Shown here: piece after piece, positions 35,005-46,000 of the stretch | Position numbering within the stretch: the first letter of the stretch is position 1 | How the letters are laid out: each line of letters opens with the position of its first letter | Assembly (NCBI GenBank): GCA_009823505.1 | Contig: VZQC01005889.1 | Coordinates: 598,087-662,086 of the forward strand | Direction of reading: 5' to 3' | From: Rhizomys pruinosus | Lineage: Eukaryota > Chordata > Mammalia > Rodentia > Spalacidae | DNA: 64,000 bases | The notes under the pieces: generated by a model | What the model was told of the DNA's origin: nothing | The model's input: the letters and a program-made list of their open reading frames with translations, nothing else | The model's database searches: none | Made by a program: the position numbers and the translations under genes

Positions 35005-35190
35005 TTTGTTTGTTTGTTTGTTTGTTTTGGTTTGTTTGTTTTTGGTCTTTTTGAGACAGGGTCTCCCTTTAGTCCCAGCTGGCCTGTAGCTCACTATATA
35101 GACCAGGCTAGCCTTGAACTCACAGAGATCCTCCTGCTTCTGCCTCTGAAGTGCTGGGATTAAAGGTGTGTGCCACCACACCATGCTTAG
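35005..35190 (-). repeat. B1 SINE with (GTTT)n tail
   Basis: Antisense B1 after a run of TTTG units: GAGACAGGGTCTCCCTTTAG through GTGCCACCACACCATGCT. Confidence 0.9.
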
Positions 35191-35634
35191 GGGTGTGTTT
35201 TAAGGCATGACTTGTCTCTGGTTCCTCCTTCCATCTCTCTTTGTTTCCTGGCTTCCAGGAGGTAAGCAGCTCTCTCCCTCCATGACCATCTGCCATGATG
35301 TTTCTATCTTGGCACAGCCTAAAAGCAACGGAGCAAGTGGACCAATTTCTGAGATATTTGGTCACAGGGATACAAAACTGAATAACATAGCTTGTTGATT
35401 TGTGGTAAATAAATAAACACTCATCCTAAAGAAAACTTGCTGCAGGCTGGCAGCAAGTCTCTGCTTGTCATATTTCATCAGAAGCCTAGAAAACTAAGAA
35501 TTCATCAAGAAATGTGTCTATGATCACTGTTGCAGTCAGGATGATCACTATGAATTACATACTCAAAGTTTCTGCTAAGAAGTGACAAATGTCACTTTCA
35601 CTTGCATTTCAAATGGCGGAAGTGCCATGGCTAT

Positions 35635-35955
35635 GCCAAATTTTAATGACTTCTCCCTGCAAAGATGTCCATATCTTAGTTGGAACCAGTGACTATGCTA
35701 GATTATGTTGAAAAGGGGGCTTAGAGATGCAGATAAAATTGAGATTGCCAGCCAGCCGATTGTGGAAATATCCTGTATGATCACAGAGGGCCTTACAAAT
35801 GGAAGATGGAGACAAAGATGGTGATAAAGTAGGCTATACAGAGGCTACATTGTTGGCTTCAAAACTGGAGTAGGGGGCATGTAGCAAGGAATGCAGATAC
35901 CCTGTAGATCTGGAAAAAGAAAACAAATAAAAATCAAGGAAATGGTTTCTTCCTG
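35635..35955 (+). repeat. MLT1-like MaLR LTR remnant
   Basis: Old MaLR-style stretch: AAGATGTCCATATCTTAG, GATCACAGAGGGCCTTACAA, GGCATGTAGCAAGGAATGCA and GATCTGGAAAAAG. Assigned from recalled consensus style. Confidence 0.4.
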
Positions 35956-36070
35956 CTATGGTTTGAATGAATTCATAGCTTGGAACTATAATCTCCAAGT
36001 GACAGTATTGAGAGGAGGGACCTTTGGGTGATGATTAGGCCATACAATTCTGTTCTCAAAAACTGAATTT
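35956..36070 (+). repeat. MLT1-type LTR, 5' part (split by L1)
   Basis: Begins TGCTATGGTTTGAATGAATT and continues through GTGACAGTATTGAGAGGAGG and GGTGATGATTAGGCCATA, the typical start of MST/MLT1-type LTRs. It breaks at the L1 insertion and resumes at 40358. Confidence 0.6.
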
Positions 36071-36099
36071 TCTCTTCATGTTTAAAGTCCTAGAGGGAA

Positions 36100-37905
36100 T
36101 TGGACTGGAATTCATTCCTCATTGTAATCAAAGCCATATACAGGAAACCCACAGCCAATATCATCCTAAATGGGGAAGTGACAGAAGCATTCCCCTTAAA
36201 GATAGGAACTCGGCAAGTCTGCCCCCTGTCACCACTCCTTTTCAATATAGTGCTGGAAACCCTTGCTAGGGCAATAAGGCAAGAAAAGGAAATTAAAGGA
36301 GTTCTAATTGGAAAAGAGGAAGTCAAGCTATCCCTTTTTGCTGATGATATGATTGTCTACCTAAGGGATGCTAAGAACTCCACCAGAAAACTCCTAGAAA
36401 TGATTAAGAGCTTTGGTAAAGTGGCAGGATACAAAATAAATCTAGAAAAATCAGTAGCCTTTCTTTACACCAACAACAAGCAACTGAAGAAGGACTACAA
36501 GGAGACCTTCCCACTCACAATAGCCTCAAAAACAATAAAATACCTAGGAACAAACCTAACCAAAGACACCAAGGATCTCTACAACAAAAATTTTAAACCC
36601 CTGAAAAAGGAAATTGAGGAAGACATCAGAAGATGGACAAACCTCCCATGCTCATGGATTGGGAAAATAAATATAGTAAAAATGTCCATCCTACCCAAAC
36701 TAGTGTACAGATTTAATGCGATCCCAATCAGAATCCCCAAGAGTTTCTTCACAGGCCTGGAAAAAAAAATCCTCAATTTCATTTGGAAAAACAAAAGACC
36801 CCGAATAGCCAAAGCAACCCTGAGTGAAAAGAGCAATACAGGGGGGATCGCTATACCAGACATCAAACTATACTACAGGGCTATAGTCATAAAGACAGCC
36901 TGGTACTGGCACAAAAACAGACCAGTTGACCAATGGAATAAAACTGAAGATCCAAACCTGAGCTCATACAATTTCAGCCACCTCATATTTGACAAGGGGG
37001 CCAAGAAGACACAATGGAAGAAAGACAGCATCTTCAGCAAGTGGTGCTGGCAAAACTGGATCACCACTTGTAGAAGAATGAAATTAAACCCCTACCTCTC
37101 ACCTTGTACAAAGGTCAACTCCAGATGGACCAAAGACCTCAACGTGAAACCCCAAACTCTGGAGGTGATAGAAGAGAAGCTTGGCAGCAGACTACAAGAC
37201 ATAGGTGTAGGAAAAGACTTCCTAAATCAGACAGCAGCTGCACAAGAAATAAGATCGACAATTGACAAATGGGACCTCATTAAACTCAAAAGCTTCTGTA
37301 CATCAAAAGAAACAATAAAGGAAGTAAAGAGAAAACCCACTGAGTGGGAAGAAACCTTTACTGCAGATACATCTGACAAAGCATTAATTTCCAGAGTATA
37401 CAAGCTACTCAAAAAACAAAGAAAAAAGAAAACAAATGAATCACTCAAAAGATGGAGCAAAGAGCTGAATAGAGACTTCACAGAGGAGGAACTAGAGATG
37501 GCTGAGAAACATCTTAAAAACTGTTCAACGTCACTAATAATTAGGGAAATGCAAATTAAGACCACTCTAAGATATCACCTCACTCCGATAAGACTGGCCA
37601 GGATCAAGAAAACAAATGATACCAAGTGCTGGAGAGGTTGTGGGGAAAGGGGAACACTCATCCATTGCTGGTGGGAATGTAAACTTGTACAGCCACTATG
37701 GAAAGCAGTGTGGAGAACCCTTGGAAGACTCAAAATGAGCTTGCCATTTGACCCAGTCATACCACTCCTGGGTATATACCCACAAGACTCATCTTACTGC
37801 AGAAATACATGCACAGCTATATTTATTGCAGCTCAGTTCACAATAGCAAAAAGCTGGAACCAACCCAAATGCCTCTCAACTGAGGAGTGGATAGAGAAAA
37901 TGTGA
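36100..37905 (+). pseudogene. L1 ORF2 C-terminal part, truncated
   Basis: 601 codons of the L1 ORF2 protein, which in intact form nicks target DNA and reverse transcribes L1 RNA. Visible in order: the RT block [10 protein letters not shown] (residues 36-45), the catalytic FADD box (80-83), the C-terminal domain, and the zinc-knuckle-like C-x3-C-x7-H-x4-C motif in [18 protein letters not shown]. The usual Gly in the first block (GTRQGCPLSP in active L1s, established knowledge) is Val here. The frame ends at TGA 37903-37905 where related L1s read Trp; homologous codons (YMYTMEFYAAVKK) continue in frame after it. No endonuclease domain remains. It cannot be an active element. Confidence 0.9.
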
Positions 37906-39652
37906 TACATGTACACAATGGAGTTCTATGCAGCGGTAAAGAAAGACAACATCATGAACTTTGCAGGTAAATGGATGGAGCTAGAAGACTATATTAAGTG
38001 AAGTAACACAGTCACAAAAAAAATGATGAATGGTATCCCTCATATGTGGATGCTAGCGCCAATAACCCAGTTATAAATATATCTTGTGGGGAGGGATGCA
38101 TATTAAAAGAACAACAACAGAAAGAATTCATCAGAAAACTGACTGAAATGGTGAATCAAGAAGGGTGGGAGTGGTGGGAGAGGGACACGGGTGTATATTC
38201 GATTAATACATATTTAATTGACGTGAGTTCAACAAGTATCCAATTTTGCCCAGACTCTGTCTTCACCTTGTAGCATTCTCTTTTACCTGTAGGATGATTT
38301 AACTTAAAATTTTAAGTTTGCTTCCCAAGTTAACCACATACCGTCACCCAAAACAGCATGGGCAAATTTGATGAAATATGTGCCTTGATTCCAGCCTACA
38401 GGTATGTGTAATACAACTGCCTTTTTGAGACTCATGGGTCAAAAAAACAAAAACATAAAATAAAAAAGGGGGATACAGATAGATATGAAAACTTTTTGTC
38501 AAAAACCTTGCAATTCAAATCTTAAAACTAACTACGGGAAAAGATTTGTATGTTCCAACAGGTCAAAATGTCACCAACTTAATGGCTGAGAAAGAAAAGA
38601 TACAGCTTTGCATTGTGTAGGATGTATCAGGAAGTTCCAGCAGAAAGGTTGGCCCATCTGAACATTGAAAGGAAGAAAAGCCTCTGATCGCTACAGACAT
38701 CAAACCCCTTGGTGGATCCTACTTGTAACAACTATTTATAATGATTCCTAATGAAACTTACCTTCTAGGTGCCACAAGGTTTTAATATGAGAGACTTTCT
38801 TACCTCCCCCCCCATAGCACAAGGAGAAATATGATGATGATGAGCTCGTTCTCTAAGTGTAAATTGGAGCCAAGTATTATATAAGAGGTAATCTCTTATA
38901 AAACTGGTAAAACTGCCTTCTTTAATTGACTAATAGACATAGGAACTGTGAAAAGGATTATTCTCTATTCAGATCCAAATATAATACTAAAGTCTCCTTA
39001 AGTTATGCACTTAAGCAAAATATATTATTACAGGAGAGCTGTGATTTCAGCAATGGATTATTCTACCAAGGAAATGTTGGCCAGGGTATCCAAGCCCCCC
39101 CAAAAGGTAAAGGCTCCTTGCCTGTAAACTGGGATACCTGCAAGAAAAGAGGCGATAAGGCCCTGCTGTAGAAGACCTGACCTAAGAATAGGAAAGATGC
39201 ATTGAGACCACACTTGCAAGTGTACAGGTGGTCTCTGGAATACCAGAGAGTGCTACCAAAGGCCACTAAACCAATAAAGCACATATAGATCTCCTTGAGT
39301 CAAACAAGACTCATCCATCAGCACCAGCTACACCTCACCTGCCTGGAAATACTGTGCAGCAGTGGCAGCCATGTGCCTGTATATCCCAAATCTAATTGGC
39401 TATTAGCTCTCTCCTTGGAGGAATAACCCATGGCTGATGCCCAAGCTTACATCCTCTACAGGTTAGGAGATGTTATAAGCCACAGTAAGACCCTGTCATA
39501 TTTTACAGAAAAAAACGTAATTCATGGATTAACATACCATCCAAACACCTGTGTCTATACCAAAGTAACCTACCATAACAATTAATACTGTTTAAATACC
39601 TATATATCTAATTGCTTGTGCTTCATTAGTAGGATTGAAAGGTTATTCATGG
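37906..39652 (+). repeat. L1 3' UTR, upstream part
   Basis: Residual ORF2 codons (37906-38000) and then the non-coding 3' UTR. 38262-38576 matches 228-577. C-rich runs occur near 38806. The open frames at 38046-38273 and 38926-39171 are not conserved genes. Confidence 0.65.
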
Positions 39653-39925
39653 GGCTGGAGAGATAGCCTAGTGGTTAAGAGCACTGACCGCTCTTGCAGA
39701 GGACCCGGGTTCAATCCCCAGCACCCACATGACGGCTGAGAACCGTCTGTAACTCCAATTCCAGGAGAACTCCAGTTCGAGGGGAATCCGAGACCCTCCT
39801 CTGACCTCTGCGGCATTGCACGACATGGGTGCACAGACCAACATGCAGACAGTACATTCATACACATACAAAAATAAATAAAATAAAAATAAAAAGAAGT
39901 TTAAAAGATAGCTTTAAAAAAAAAA
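39653..39925 (+). repeat. B2-type SINE inside the L1, with TSD
   Basis: Young full-length copy with the 17-bp duplication and a long A-rich tail. An exact 15-bp direct repeat AAAGGTTATTCATGG lies at 39638-39652 and 39926-39940. Confidence 0.95.
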
Positions 39926-40357
39926 AAAGGTTATTCATGGACAAACTGTCAGCCCATGACAGGAAACAGCCAGAATTGACCAGAGTCTAAGACAACAGCT
40001 CCAGAGAAAGTAGACTGTTTTGCTTCTCATCCACCTGTGCCCCTTTTCTAAGCCTAGGGAACAATCTGTGGAAGAGGGGCCGTGGTAGAATGTAAGGGCT
40101 GCAATTGGGGTGAATGACGAAACTACAGCAATATAGTCTGGACACTCATCTGGTCAACTTGATTGAACATACAAGCCCCCCCCACCCCCCCCGCTGGATA
40201 GTGGGACCCATGGGATGTGTGGGTTTGGGCACAACTACTTGCAAATTGGTTTTACGTGAAGGATGCTTGTGCTCATAAATTATTACTTATTGTTAAAAGT
40301 TGAAAAAAATGAAGTAATTAAAAAAATAAATGATTTACATAAAAAAACTGGATTTAC

Positions 40358-40608
40358 ACACATAGAAAAGCGGCATCAGAGGGCTGCCTGACCTTCCATC
40401 TCTTCTGCTATGTGAGCACACAGTTTTGTCTTCAGGGCACACAGCAGCAAGGAATTGTTTTAGAAGCATAGAATCAGCTTTTGTCAGATGTCAGCTTTGA
40501 TGCCACCTTAATCTTGGACTTCTTAGCCTCCAGAAACTTAACTTCTATTGCTTATAAATTATCCACTCTGTATCATTTTATTATCACAGCAAAACAGACT
40601 AAGACATT
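40358..40608 (+). repeat. MLT1-type LTR, 3' part (split by L1)
   Basis: Continuation of 35956-36070 after the L1: TGTGAGCACACAGTTTTGTC, AATCTTGGACTTCTTAGCCT, CCAGAAACTTAACTTC and the terminal AACAGACTAAGACA. Together the two parts make one LTR of about 365 bp. Confidence 0.6.
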
Positions 40609-40983
40609 TCCCTAGAACCTTCCATAGGAATGCCATCCTGCACACCTGATTTTACCCCAAGGAAACCTGTGTCAGACTTAGCACTTACAGAACTGAAAAT
40701 AATAAACTGGAATGGTTTGAAGCTACTAGGCTCATGGTGATTCATTACACTGTCAATAGAAAATGAATGCAGCAGGGAGAACAGGCCTCCTGTGTGTCCA
40801 GAGGGAGGAAAAAGTGGAGGGATTCATTGAATAGTGCTAAGAACTATCACAGAAGGAAAAAGACAGAACCACCATTTGTACAGGTGATGATCATTTACCT
40901 CAAAAAAGCCCCCATAGAATTAATAGAATTGTATGAACAGAAATCAAGTTTTCTGATACAAGAAGAATATTAAAAAATCATAG
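40609..40983. other. Unassigned DNA
   Basis: No feature recognised. Confidence 0.35.
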
Positions 40984-41192
40984 CCGGGGGCTGGAGAAAT
41001 TGTTCAGTGGTTAAGAGCATTGGCTACTCTTGCAGATGATCTGGGTTTGAATTCCAGCACCCACATGGTGGCTAACAAAACCAGTTCCAGGCTATCCAAA
41101 CCCCTCTTCTGGCTTTTGATGACACTGCATGACACTGGTGCACTTACATACATGCAGGAATACACTCATACACATAAAACAAATAAAAACAT
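40984..41192 (+). repeat. B2-type SINE
   Basis: Sense copy with a GGGGGCTGGAGAAATTGTTC head and ATACACTCATACACATAAAA end; single CCAGTTCCA unit. Confidence 0.88.
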
Positions 41193-41254
41193 AGCCAATA
41201 AGAAATTAGGTACTATTCACAATAGAAAGAAAAACAGAAAGTAAATAATTAACT

Positions 41255-41410
41255 GATGGTTGTGTAGAGGAGTACATGCCTGTAGTGGAGACTATAGTAG
41301 TGTATATTGTGTCTTGGGAGATTAAGGTTGGAGAATTGCTTGAGCCCATGAGTTCAGGGCCAACTTGTGTAACTCAGTGAGATTCTGACTGACTCTTGAA
41401 ACAAAAAGAA
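41255..41410 (+). repeat. Old 7SL-derived monomer (B1/FAM-like)
   Basis: GGAGTACATGCCTGTAGTGG, GGTTGGAGAATTGCTTGAGC and GTAACTCAGTGAGATTCTG keep 7SL-like features that modern B1 has lost (GGAGAATTGCTTGAGCCCATGAG). Confidence 0.5.
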
Positions 41411-41776
41411 GCAACTGATGCAAGGATATTTCAGATCTCTTAGGGGGAAAATTGGAGCTTCTAATGAAAGTTATAGAAGATGGCCTAAATAAATAAAGAT
41501 ACAATTTTGGACCTGAAGTAAGTAGAAAAATGCGTTACCCTGCATCACCAAAGTTGTTCATATCCTAATCATTGCAACCTAGAAATGTATTACCTTACAT
41601 GGTAAAATGATTGTGTAGGATATGATTAAACTTATGTTTAACAATATAATTCTCAGATTATAGAAAATGCTTAGAAATTGAGAATTTAATGTATCTTTGA
41701 GGGAAGGGGAAGAGTATGCTGAAACAAGACAGGTTCAAAGCCACACAGTGGTACAGCTTGGCTCTAGACCTTCCCA

Positions 41777-41832
41777 ACTCTTCCCTCTCTTGCTAGTTAC
41801 CCATTTCTGTAACTAGCAAGAGAGGGAAGAGT
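41777..41832. repeat. Perfect 24-bp inverted repeat, 8-nt loop
   Basis: The left arm 41777-41800 (begins ACTCTTCCCTCTC, ends CTAGTTAC) is the exact reverse complement of the right arm 41809-41832 (begins GTAACTAG, ends GGGAAGAGT). The loop is CCATTTCT. Pairing stops at once outside the arms (A versus C). It lies in otherwise non-repetitive sequence. Confidence 0.98.
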
Positions 41833-42649
41833 CATCTTCCTCCCAGCATCCCCTCCCACGTTTCATGTATACAACATCGGGGGTTTATTAGTTCTCACAA
41901 TCCCATGTGCTGGCCAAGTGGTCCTTCTGTCAATATCATTACAGGTCACTCTTGTGCTGCATCAGTTAGGGATGGTCAAAGAATGGCCATGCCTCTTCCT
42001 GTGGTCTTGGAACCCCTTTCTACAAGTTTCCACTCATAACATAGTGAGCAGGTTGGGCTTCTCGTGTGGTTGTTGGGATCCAAGACTCGAGCTTATCCAT
42101 GCAGAAGCGTGACTCAGTGGAAGTCATGTTGGAACAGTCACCTCTATCCACCCTGATGGAGTACTGGATGATGATTTCGTTGAAGTGTTGAATGAGGCTT
42201 GGTGTCTGTGGTCTAGGGTGGCATTTAATATTCCTTAAACTAAACTAGATTGCTAGGATTCCAGCTGCTTTATATCCCAATTTTCAGTACCTTAACAGCC
42301 AGACTTCATCCCACACCTTAGGAGCTCGAAACATTATTCTCTGAGGAAATGAATCAGCCTTAGATTAAAGACTAGCACTGTGATAGGTGGGAGCAGACAG
42401 AGAAACTGGTAGTAGATCAATGGACTTGATCTCCACAGGACAGTCAAGCCAATTAGTACATTCTCCTGCCAGTCCTCACCTTCCAATCACCTTTGCAGTG
42501 ATTCACTGAAATACAAATGGCCAGCAATTTCAGCTAGACATTTTTAGTATCTGCATTGCCTAGATGTATCATATTTTACACAATTGACCCTATATCATTG
42601 GAAACTTAGCTTTCTTCCTTATTTACTATTACTATTTTAAATATCTATC
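41833..42649. other. Unassigned DNA
   Basis: No repeat family or gene recognised. Confidence 0.35.
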
Positions 42650-42855
42650 TGTCTTATGTGTATGAGTGTTTTGCCTACATGTATGTAAGTGTACCTGTGT
42701 TGAACAACACCCACAGAGTCCAGAAGAGGGCGTCAGATCCCCTGGAATGGGAATTACAGATGGTTGTCAGCAGCCATGTGAGTACTGGGAACTGAACGTG
42801 GGTCCTCGGCAAGAGCAGTTAGTGCTCTTAACTGCTGAGTCACCTCCCAGCATCA
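42650..42855 (-). repeat. B2-type SINE, older copy
   Basis: Antisense copy: GTATGAGTGTTTTGCCTACA, CCAGAAGAGGGCGTCAGATC, GCAAGAGCAGTTAGTGCTCT and CTGCTGAGTCACCTCCCAG. Single unit, CpG-poor. Confidence 0.88.
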
Positions 42856-43101
42856 TTACCTTACTATTCTAAGTAATGCTAGAACAATTATCTTTTTACA
42901 TATTTTTATATACATCACTGATATTTCCTTAGGACAATTCATTTAAAAAGGGTATTTTGTGTTAAATAATAAGCACTTTTCATGGATTTGAAACAGAAAA
43001 CTAAATGAGAGTAATATATTAATCTACCTTATTAGTTATCTATTTTTGCCTAACAAATAATCCTAAAGTATAGATTAAAATGACATCAAGTATCTGTTAT
43101 A

Positions 43102-43327
43102 GGGGTGGAGAGATGGGTTAGCAGTTAAGAGCACAGACTGCTCTTTCAGAGGACCCAGGTATGATTCCCAGCACTCACATGGTGGCTAACAACCATCTGT
43201 AACTCCAGTTCCAGGGTATCTGATGTCCTCTTCTGTCCTCCATGGGCATTGTATGACATGGGTGCACTCACCTGCATGCAAGCATTACCTTCGTACACAT
43301 AAAATAAAAATAATAAATGAAATATTT
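43102..43327 (+). repeat. B2-type SINE with a 27-bp flanking repeat
   Basis: Sense copy from GGGGTGGAGAGATGGGTTAG to an A/T-rich tail. The 27 bp at 43075-43101 recur exactly at 43328-43354. That is longer than the usual L1-driven target duplication but is of the same kind. Confidence 0.92.
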
Positions 43328-43577
43328 TTAAAATGACATCAAGTATCTGTTATATTAACATTCCTTATGAATCAAAACTTCATAAAAAGCTGAGCTGAGG
43401 GGTTGTATCTTAGAGTTGCTTTTGAGGCAGCGTCAAAGAGGTCAATAAGGCTACACTACAGCCATTGGGTGAACGAGGCTGGCTTCAGAAATCACACAGC
43501 ATTACTTCCCTACTCATGAGAAACAAGTAAAAAAAACTAGCCCTCATTCAAGGGGAGGAATATAAAATAATTTATGG

Positions 43578-43724
43578 ACTTTTTTTTGGTCTTTTTTGAG
43601 ATAGAGTTTCCCTTTAGTCCCAGCTGACCTGGAGCTTGCTATGTAGACCAGGCTGGCCTTGAACTCACATAGATCCACTGCCTCCTGAGCACTGGGAGTA
43701 AAGGTGTGTGCCACCATGCTCAGC
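43578..43724 (-). repeat. B1 SINE with TSD
   Basis: Antisense B1 (GAGATAGAGTTTCCCTTTAG to GTGCCACCATGCTCAGC), flanked by AATTTATGGAC and AATTTATGAAC. Confidence 0.9.
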
Positions 43725-43773
43725 AATTTATGAACATATTTTAAGATTAACATATCTAGAAAAGTTAAATTTT

Positions 43774-43981
43774 TTATTTTATTATTTTTTATGTGTATAA
43801 GTGTACTGTCTGCATGTAGGTTGGTGCACCCGTGTTGTATAATGTTATGGAGGTCAGAAGAGGGCGTTGGATTCCCCTGGAATTGGAGTTAAAGATGGTT
43901 CTTAGTGGCCATGTAGGTGCTGGGAATTGAACCCGAGCCCTCTGCAAGAGCTCTTAACTGTTGAGCCATCTCTCCAGCCCT
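43774..43981 (-). repeat. B2-type SINE with TSD
   Basis: Antisense copy with a single CCTGGAATTGG unit and a short B-box-side deletion. GAAAAGTTAAATTTTT lies at 43758-43773 and 43982-43997. Confidence 0.92.
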
Positions 43982-44192
43982 GAAAAGTTAAATTTTTAAG
44001 TATTGAATCATTTAACTTTTGCAGTAATAAAGAAATTATGCTTCCTTTTATAGATTGAAATTCTACATTTAAGAGTATTTTATGAGAGTCTTACTCAGTT
44101 ATATTTAAAATGCGTGCTTCTCTTATTTTACTTTAAAAAGTACAGGAAAATTGAAAGAATAGTGCAATGAGCATTCTGTATGTCCTGTATCT

Positions 44193-44255
44193 GTTCTCTC
44201 TGTCTCTGTCTCTGTCTCTCTCCCTCTCCCTCTCCCTCTCCCTTTCTCTCTCCAT
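44193..44255. repeat. (TCTCTG)n/(CTCTCC)n microsatellite
   Basis: Pyrimidine-rich run with GTCTCT then CCCTCT periodicity. Confidence 0.92.
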
Positions 44256-44474
44256 CATCCTCCCCCATTTCCCATCTCATTCTGTTATTTTTCTTGAACC
44301 ATAAGGAATTAAGTTCAAAGACATATTCATACTTGAATACTTCAGAACTCACCTAATGAAAGGCATTGTCTCATATGGGCTTGATGCTAGTAAAGTAGAT
44401 AATAACTCCACAATACCATCTAATTTCTAGTTTATATTTAAACATCCCCAATGCTTCCAATAAATCTCTTTTTT

Positions 44475-46000
44475 AAAGTTTTTTATTATTGCATTTTTTT
44501 CATATAGAACATCTCAGTCTTAATCACCTTTACACCACCTTCCCCAGCGGCACCCTCCCAAAGCCACACCCTGCCCCCCCCGCTGAAGTTCATACATTCT
44601 GTCATTTGAGTTAAGGCATATTGTATCAAGTTAGTGTCCCTGAACTTTCTTCATTGCAAGTTCATCCATTGAGGTCTAGTCAGCTATCCAGAGTCTCTTG
44701 CTTTAAGACCAGCTCTTCCTCACCCAACAGTAATCAGCTGCCAATATTTCTTCAGCTAAGATTGGGTTCTGCTGCCCATTTCCCCAGTTCCATGCTGGGT
44801 TTTTGTCTGCATGAGTATGCATAGATCTTGTTCATGTTGACAATTGCTGAAGGTTCACATGATTAGGGTTCCAGGAGCTTATAAGATTCTATTTCTATAT
44901 AGTTGTACACCTCCTCCCTGGCTCTTATGATCTTTCCCTCTCTCTCCAGCACTGGGCCCTGAGCCCTGGGTGGATGGTGTTTAATATGGGAGACCTGTCC
45001 AAGAACCCACACTGCAGACTCCTAATCTCCAAACTTTGGCCATTTGTGACCTTCTGTGTTCTTGGCCCTCTGTTGCATGAGGGCTTTTCATTAATAAGAG
45101 TTGAGAAATTCATTAGTGTCCTCTTTACCCCTTGTTTTATGTTGTGAGAGACTTAGGTGTAGAGGTTGCATTGTAGATGTTCCACTTAGGCTTGGGCAAT
45201 TCACAGACAATGTCTTTGTGACCAGTTGTGGTACTCTGTAATAGCCTCTGTCTGGTAAAAAAGAAACTTCTTTAATGGGTGGTGACTGGGATAGTTGACT
45301 GTAAATATAAAGATACATTTGTACTTAGTAAGAATTACATTAGCCTAGGGATGTGAAAGCCTTAGGAATTTCTCTAAGATCTATGACCTCTCCATCCATG
45401 TGTATCTGGCTATGTTTACAGTACCACACATGAGGTTCCTCCCATTGAGTGGGATTTAAGTCCAATTACCTAGCTTTTGTTTGCCCTCAAGATAAAAGTT
45501 TCACTACTACACCAGTGTTGTATGTTGTGCCGGACATTGATGTGGTTATTTGGTCTTTTATTTATTTATTTATTTATTTATTTTTTGGTCTTTTTGAGAC
45601 AGGGTCTCCCTGCAGCCCCAGCTGTCCTGGAACTCGCTCTGTAGAGCAGGCTGGCCTTGAAGTCACAAAGATCCACCTGCCTCTGCCTCCCTATTTGGTC
45701 TTGAGGCCGGTGTTGGACCATTGACGTTCTCCCTTAGAAGCTTGCATAGTGCTCTCCAAAGCTATGAGAGGGGGAAGTGGCTTCCAGGTCAGTGGCAGCT
45801 CCATTGCTCCAAATTCTGTGTCCAAAGTATGTCCTGTCTTCAGCAATAGGGTCTTACCTTCACGTTTTTGGAGAAAATCAAGGTCTGTGGCAACAGCCTG
45901 TGTAATTTTAGGAATCTCTTGGACTTCCCTGGCCAACAAATCAAAGGAGGTTTTCCTGTCCAGTACTGTTTCTTGTCCAACAGGTACCTTTTATACCTTT
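44475..46000. repeat. Lx/L1-like interspersed repeat block
   Basis: Colinear in part with 3271-5260 (see there). It continues with ATTGAGTGGGATTTAAGTCC, TGCTCTCCAAAGCTATGAGA and TGTCTTCAGCAATAGGGTCT, which I associate with the long 3' region of rodent Lx-type L1. Orientation was not resolved. A B1 interrupts it at 45560-45692. Confidence 0.45.
45560..45692 (-). repeat. B1 SINE, 5' truncated, with TSD
   Basis: A (TTTA)n tail followed by antisense B1 ending at GCCTCTGCCTCC, so the B1 5' portion is absent. Flanks share TATTTGGTCTT. Confidence 0.88.

Larger units (their letters stand above)
36071..40344 (+). mobile_element. L1 LINE, 5' truncated
   Basis: Sense L1 with about 600 codons of ORF2, a long 3' UTR (37906 to about 40340) and an A-rich end. 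It starts inside ORF2, so the 5' UTR, ORF1, endonuclease and N-terminal RT are missing. Near-repeats AAAAACTGAATTT (left) and AAAAACTGGATTT (right) probably are the target duplication. It lies inside an MLT1-type LTR and itself hosts a B2-type SINE at 39653-39925, giving the order MLT1, then L1, then SINE. Confidence 0.88.

Noticed and set aside
36579..37565. Antisense ORFs of 95-112 codons inside the L1
   Set aside because: Shadows of L1 ORF2; the same shadows appear in the other L1 copy at 10835-11825.
41777..41832. Precursor microRNA
   Set aside because: Perfect pairing without bulges, a 24-bp stem shorter than usual precursors and no evidence of transcription; kept only as a hairpin.
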